From: Terriglobia bacterium
GTDB lineage: Bacteria; Acidobacteriota; Terriglobia; Acidiferrales; UBA7541
Direction: 5' to 3'
DNA: 64,000 nt
Assembly (NCBI GenBank): GCA_020073485.1
Contig: JAIQFB010000004.1
Location: 210,775 to 274,774, forward strand
In this document: one piece after another, positions 61,145-64,000 of the stretch
How the letters are laid out: each line of letters opens with the position of its first letter
How positions within the stretch are numbered: the stretch's first letter is position 1
The notes under the pieces: generated by a model
Databases searched by the model: none
Seen by the model: only the letters and a program-made list of their open reading frames with translations
Told to the model about the DNA's origin: nothing
Translations under genes and position numbers: made by a program

Positions 61145-61504
61145 ATGGACGTTTTCAAAGAATGGCTCCTGCAGACCTTACATGCTAGTATTTGTTTCTT
61201 CAAGCCTTGGTTGTCCACCACCGTTATATTGTGGTCCCAGCTAGCCTATGAATTTTCTGAACCGCTTCCTGATCGAGGGCTCTCTGCGATCCGCGGCTCG
61301 ATCGCAGAATGTCTCCGAATCAGGGATGGCCGGGTGGTCTTATCGATGCCTAGAAAATTCCCGCCCCGAAGGGCGAAATACTTACTAACGGAGAGCGCCT
61401 TCTATCCACTTCAAATTGAACCAACACAGGCGTTTCAAGCCGAAACCGAACAATCGCTGTTTAATTGTGAAATCAAGGATTGGGGTGAACCCGAAGATAG
61501 CTAA
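61145..61504 (+). CDS. Possible small hypothetical gene
   Basis: An open frame of 119 codons has a protein-like middle (GLSAIRGSIAECLRIRDGRVVLSMPRKF, YLLTESAFYPLQI). There is no ribosome-binding site before the ATG, and the 3' end overlaps the convergent LprI-like gene by 32 bases. No family is recognised. It may be spurious. Confidence 0.3.
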   Translation: MDVFKEWLLQTLHASICFFKPWLSTTVILWSQLAYEFSEPLPDRGLSAIRGSIAECLRIRDGRVVLSMPRKFPPRRAKYLLTESAFYPLQIEPTQAFQAETEQSLFNCEIKDWGEPEDS

Positions 61505-62198
61505 ATGCGAAGGTGCCGTTGAGCCCACAGAAGAGGGAAGCTGCTTTTGAGGTGCTATCGGTGTTACTCACGACTAGCGTTTTTGTGTCTTGAAGATGTG
61601 CCTGAAAGACCGATCTGTCGACGTTGATATCCAAATCGTCGCCGGAAGACTCGGCTTCTCCATTCAGGTCACACTCCCATCTCCCGTCACGCGGATCTGC
61701 GGTCTGGATGTGGATGAGGTACCGATTTCCGATGGGGTAGAGCGCAAAGAGCCCGATGTCCTTCACTTCGTACACGCCGGAGAATCGATGAGCCGGGTCG
61801 GTACCATTTAGGGCAGAGAGTCGATCTCGATAAAGTTCGCCGATACAATTGGCGTCCCCCGCGCACTTTTCCCGGCGTGCTATCCATGTCTTTTGGTCCT
61901 GCTTCATCTGAGTTCTTTGAGCATCATCAATAAAACCATCAAGCAATGTCTTCCAAGTTCGGCCCAGTTGGAAGTCGAGTCGAGACAGTTCGGCATTTCC
62001 ACAGATAGTATTCTCGGAAACAGAAGCAGCCTTACGACAGTCGAATGATGGCTGTCCGCCCTGAGCGGCGTTGACAGAAATGCCTGCTACACTTGGAGTG
62101 GCAGCGGGCGTATTGGTTGCCGTTTGCGCGTGCAGCGGCCGGAGACAAATCAGCGCAAGAACCAGCCCGAGAATGAAATGCTTAGACATGTTCTTCAT
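61473..62198 (-). CDS. Exported LprI-like (lysozyme-inhibitor LprI family) protein
   Basis: The 241-residue protein has a signal peptide (about residues 1-24, ending PLHAQ). An LprI-type domain follows (FDCRKAASVSENTICGNAELSRLDFQLGRTWKTLLD ... QKTWIARREKCAGDANCIGELYRDRLSAL), with the four cysteines expected for two disulfides. A separate C-terminal beta domain of about 110 residues follows (GVYEVKDIGLFALYPIGNRYLIHIQT). The first part in characterised proteins binds lysozyme; the tail is unrecognised. It probably shares a transcript with the gene 47 bases upstream. Confidence 0.82.
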   Translation of the reverse strand: MKNMSKHFILGLVLALICLRPLHAQTATNTPAATPSVAGISVNAAQGGQPSFDCRKAASVSENTICGNAELSRLDFQLGRTWKTLLDGFIDDAQRTQMKQDQKTWIARREKCAGDANCIGELYRDRLSALNGTDPAHRFSGVYEVKDIGLFALYPIGNRYLIHIQTADPRDGRWECDLNGEAESSGDDLDINVDRSVFQAHLQDTKTLVVSNTDSTSKAASLFCGLNGTFAFSYLRVHPNP

Positions 62199-62245
62199 AG
62201 GTTTTCACCAATCGATTCCCGCGTTAACAAACATTTGGTAAACGC

Positions 62246-63385
62246 TCAGTTCGCGCCGCCAATCTTCTTGAAGGATAGAGTCAATGTCTGGTTTGATTTA
62301 TCTCGACTTGTTGGCCTCGGACTTTCTCCCGGGATGACCATTGTCATAGTCCCATTATGTTTATCTATTTCATATGAAATTACTGGTTGCCATCCAATTG
62401 GATATCGTGACGTCTTCTCGGGTTTGGGGGGCGAGAAATAATGCTCCCACCGTATTTCCTCTGAATCAATAATTGTGCCGCGGATATCAGGCTCGGCACT
62501 TTTCCCAGCTCCGCCTACGTAAATTGGAAAGCCTTCAATGACTGAGCCCGATTGTGAAAACTCTTCATTCCATAGATAGCCGTATTTGCCCCTAATTCCC
62601 CAAGTTCCCGTCATCCAGCTGTATTGTTCTATTCCCTCAGTGATCTCTACTCTTTTCTTATCCAGCCAACCTTTGTTTTTGAGTTGCGCTAACAAGCGTT
62701 GCAAATTCGCATCGTTGTTGTCCGCTGCATCCATCCTTAGAAGTTTCTGTCCCGCTTCGTATCCTGCAATCGGGTCATTCAAACTGATTGCAGACGCTGC
62801 GCGAAGTTGCCAGACCAGGAATTCATGAGGGTGCTTCTCCAAAAACGGGCCACTCTGATCCATAAATTGTTTTAGCAACGCCTTTTGTTGTTCCAAATCC
62901 GTGCTCTGCTGCGCCTGCCGCGCCAGATCGATCAGGGCGTTGTAATCCACCTTATCCAGACCCGTAAGCGGTTCAGCAGTCACTCTCTCCGCCGGTGAAG
63001 TGGAACTTACATTTCTAGTTGGCTGATTGCTGGCCGGAGTTGCGTTTGCTGAGCCAGCAGCAGCGAGGGATTTGTCCAGAAGCGCCTTGGCTTTGACGAG
63101 ACGCTGATCGGTGGGGTAGGCAACCAGCAAACCTGTTGTTAGCTGTTGTGCTTCGGCATATTTACCGGCGTGAACCAAGTCGGAAAGTCTTTTCATGACG
63201 TCATCCGGCGCCTGACCGGCCGGCGCTGGAATTGCCGCCGATGCGTTGATGTCCGGGGCGGGCGGTGTGGTGACTTGCGCGAGTGACAACCAGGCTGTCG
63301 TCACAACAATAGCGCAACTCAAGGTGAATAGTTTAAGCGGTCCTCGCACCGACTTAATTAGATTATTGTGGTTGGACTTGCTCAT
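62246..63385 (-). CDS. Exported protein with TPR-like region and a conserved C-terminal domain shared with its neighbour
   Basis: The 379-residue protein has a signal peptide (ending LSLAQ at about 36), a proline/alanine linker, a helical region that reads like a TPR (LSDLVHAGKYAEAQQLTTGLLVAYPTDQRLVKAKALL), and a second helical part (about 160-255). The C-terminal domain contains YGYLWNEEFSQSG, AEPDIRGTIIDSEEIRWEHYF, and YPIGWQPVISYEIDKHNGTMTMVIP. The last domain is also present in the chimeric gene upstream, so the two are paralogues. The function is unknown. The start overlaps the upstream gene by 23 bases. Confidence 0.75.
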   Translation of the reverse strand: MSKSNHNNLIKSVRGPLKLFTLSCAIVVTTAWLSLAQVTTPPAPDINASAAIPAPAGQAPDDVMKRLSDLVHAGKYAEAQQLTTGLLVAYPTDQRLVKAKALLDKSLAAAGSANATPASNQPTRNVSSTSPAERVTAEPLTGLDKVDYNALIDLARQAQQSTDLEQQKALLKQFMDQSGPFLEKHPHEFLVWQLRAASAISLNDPIAGYEAGQKLLRMDAADNNDANLQRLLAQLKNKGWLDKKRVEITEGIEQYSWMTGTWGIRGKYGYLWNEEFSQSGSVIEGFPIYVGGAGKSAEPDIRGTIIDSEEIRWEHYFSPPKPEKTSRYPIGWQPVISYEIDKHNGTMTMVIPGESPRPTSRDKSNQTLTLSFKKIGGAN

Positions 63386-63785
63386 TTTCTGCGCGACTAG
63401 CTTTCTTGAAGGTTAGAGTAACCGGCTCGGATTTGGAGATGCTTTGAGGGTCGGCTTCCTGCGGTGGGACAATAATTGTCATCGTCCGTTTATCTTTGTC
63501 GAACTTGTATGAAATTACTGGCTGCCATCCCGACGGATAAAACTGCTGGTTGCCTGTGTCCTTTGGCCAAGTATTCACCCCGAAATAGCCATGGGGATCT
63601 GATCGCCGACCAATTGTCAATATAGGAACGGAAAAAGCACTGCTTTTTCCACGCACATGGCGAAATACAAACAGCCCGCCTGAATTAGTTGGAGGCAGAT
63701 AATACTCCCATTTTATTTCTCCTGAATCGAGAATCGTGCCTCTGAAATCAGGTTCTGCGTTCTTTACCCCGTCACCGCCTATTAG
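63363..63785 (-). pseudogene. Paralogue of the downstream exported protein, front end replaced by transposase sequence
   Basis: The minus frame ending at 63363 carries only the C-terminal domain of the protein at 62246 (AEPDFRGTILDSGEIKWEYYLPP; YPSGWQPVISYKFDKDKRTMTIIVPP). Signal peptide, linker and helical parts are gone. In their place, from residue Tyr-Gly-Tyr on, the frame continues in phase into an IS3-family transposase, giving an apparent 195-codon fused reading frame from 63950. The join lies at about 63786 in the common sequence YGY. Confidence 0.8.
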
Positions 63786-64000
63786 ATAGCCGTAGCGCCC
63801 ATATTCACTGGTCAGGGCAATGATCGTTCCGGTCAGCTCATCCTCGTCGATCCTCTGGATCGCGGCATAGCGTTGTGTCCTTCGCCACTGCCCCAGCAGC
63901 CGACAGGCATGCCGCTCGCTTACTTCATACTTTTCGCGCGCATGCTCCACCGCACAACGCCGCCGCTCAGGGCTTAGAAGTTTCCCGAGGCCACATCCTT
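63786..64000 (-). mobile_element. Fragment of an IS3-family transposase (OrfB), continuing past the window
   Basis: The minus strand from the right edge gives a piece of IS3-type OrfB: LLSPERRRCAVEHAREKYEVSERHACRLLGQWRRTQRYA ... DEDELTGTIIALTSEYGRYGY, the helix-turn-helix region before the catalytic core. The expected RRITALL continuation is replaced by unrelated sequence. A frameshift near 63975 (KDVASGN in one frame, LLSPERRR in the next) shows decay. No terminal repeat is seen inside the window. Confidence 0.8.

Noticed and set aside
1..64000. CRISPR array, rRNA, riboswitch or complete insertion sequence
   Set aside because: No regularly spaced 24-40 base repeats, no rRNA sequence, no recognisable riboswitch core and no transposase with both ends were found on reading both strands.

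Overview
The window reads as a chromosomal segment of a soil-type Acidobacteriota (Bryobacterales/Solibacter-like or a neighbouring class; this is inferred from gene content, as there is no rRNA or marker gene). The pointers are two very large TonB-dependent receptors with an N-terminal carboxypeptidase-regulatory-like domain, tandem Ser/Thr kinases with WD40-like (PD40) propellers, an Hsp20 with an N-terminal DUF2934 helix, PQQ alcohol dehydrogenase, and Tat-exported oxidoreductases.

Left third (1-28,983) is a catabolic region. After a partial gene come a free-standing lipoyl carrier that appears to start at ATC and the alpha and beta subunits of a thiamine-dependent 2-oxoacid/acetoin-type dehydrogenase, then a quinohaemoprotein alcohol dehydrogenase and a TonB receptor. 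From 9.3 to 22.3 kb a tight plus-strand operon encodes a PaaK-type CoA ligase broken by a deletion that removes its ATP-binding loop, a cysteine hydrolase, a complete set of ATP-dependent ketone carboxylase subunits (HyuA-like, small zinc subunit, HyuA-like, HyuB-like; the order seen in acetophenone carboxylase), a URO-D-like protein, a 4-hydroxybenzoyl-CoA thioesterase, a MetE-like zinc methyltransferase and a methyltransferase with duplicated winged-helix domains. It is followed by a GMC dehydrogenase with its Tat-exported partner, a cupin, a sugar-isomerase-like TIM barrel and a two-subunit molybdenum hydroxylase (IorA/IorB type). Together these look like an undescribed pathway that carboxylates a ketone or heterocycle and moves methyl groups.

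Middle (29-52.3 kb) is a mosaic island. Three direct copies of one repeat (30.7, 40.2 and 51.9 kb) contain the 3' part of a tRNA-Val(GAC) gene, the signature of tyrosine-recombinase attachment sites. Around them lie gene fragments: a phage terminase tail, an ABC ATPase cut at its Walker A loop, a Ser/Thr kinase N-terminus and a dead VapC toxin beside an intact antitoxin. The first segment (29.5-36.7 kb) groups Hsp20, two nitroreductases, an eRF1-like BaeRF protein, a DJ-1/PfpI protein, a CBS-pair protein and a metallo-hydrolase, with three GTGAT-N4-RTCAC palindromes of Crp/Fnr type. This is a parts list close to the mycobacterial DosR dormancy regulon. CapA and an alpha/alpha-barrel protein follow. 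The second segment carries a lactonase-type propeller, two overlapping 2.7-kb receptor-like kinases, and a mobile-element ATPase.

Right end (52.5-64 kb) has a second TonB receptor, a 1000-residue secreted protein with a FIMAH-like tail, a GNAT/LuxR-type protein, several small secreted proteins, a palindromic repeat cluster near 60.8 kb, and a gene whose front has been replaced by a piece of an IS3-family transposase. No CRISPR array, rRNA, complete tRNA or complete insertion sequence was seen.
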